A program made the position numbers and the translations under genes. From the NCBI GenBank assembly GCA_026745465.1, contig JACYXH010000221.1, positions 511,501-575,500 of the forward strand: a stretch of DNA of 64,000 nt, in the 5' to 3' direction. Position 1 is the stretch's first letter. Each line of letters begins with the position of its first letter. Of the stretch, positions 63,791-64,000 are shown piece by piece. The notes below the pieces were generated by a model, which saw only the letters and a list, made by a program, of their open reading frames with translations, was not told the origin of the DNA and did not search any database. The stretch comes from Lota lota (lineage: Eukaryota; Chordata; Actinopteri; Gadiformes; Lotidae).

Positions 63791-64000
63791 CGCGAGAAGC
63801 CGCATACTGTTTTTTACGGAAACCTATTTGCAAATAAAATCCCAAGGAGACGTTTCCCCGTGAGGCCACCATCTGGCAGCCCTGCATGCCTGCTGGTGTG
63901 ACGTACTCACTCGCTAGTCCTGCCCTCTATTGCAGTGTGTTCTGCTGGGGTTGTTACCGCATGCTGTCCAGAGCACGCGTAAGGAATCGGTCGGTTCTCC

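Overview
The window looks like a gene-poor stretch of a teleost fish nuclear genome. Four things point there: a vertebrate-specific synaptic gene with an intron/exon structure, fish-type SINE and hAT-MITE remnants, AT-rich spacer, and an extreme load of very long, nearly perfect dinucleotide repeats. At least twelve (TG)n, (AG)n or (AT)n arrays are present, and ten of them exceed 100 bp. That density resembles what is known of codfishes (Gadiformes), but the species assignment is only an inference.

One gene is recognised with confidence: the large 3' coding exon of insyn1 (inhibitory synaptic factor 1, the C15orf59 family) at 54032-54853 on the minus strand. The exon starts at a clear AG acceptor, carries the family's conserved blocks and ends at a stop codon. 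Its 5' coding exon was not found, so sequence from 54854 to the right edge is probably insyn1 intron. The last ~228 nt of that intron are an uninterrupted-in-purine (CT)n microsatellite, which pushes the nearest possible branch-point adenosine ~233 nt away from the exon. A 304-bp hAT MITE with a perfect 8-bp target duplication lies just upstream in the intron, and a tRNA-derived SINE sits beside a (TG)n tract further along.

Layout: 1-5.4 kb is spacer with a tRNA-SINE-like remnant and an L2-type tail. 5.4-9.1 kb has homopolymer C/G tracts, a ~113-bp segment present twice 2 kb apart, an hAT MITE and a GC-rich E-box/CCAAT block. 9.1-14.6 kb is spacer with enhancer-like blocks. 14.6-24.4 kb contains several long (TG)n/(CA)n arrays and a 36-bp minisatellite. 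24.6-26.3 kb contains a near-perfect 25-bp-arm hairpin and a 37-bp minisatellite with a 220-bp higher-order repeat. 26.3-54 kb is mostly unannotatable spacer with three weak splice-flanked candidate exons on the plus strand and a compact POU/SOX/TCF motif cluster. 54-64 kb is insyn1 plus its presumed intron, ending in a (CT)n tract followed by CRE/ETS/TATA-like motifs.

No bacterial, viral or CRISPR system is present. The most unusual points are the microsatellite that forms the insyn1 3' splice region, the hairpin at 24.6 kb, the higher-order minisatellite and the local 5.7/7.7 kb duplication.
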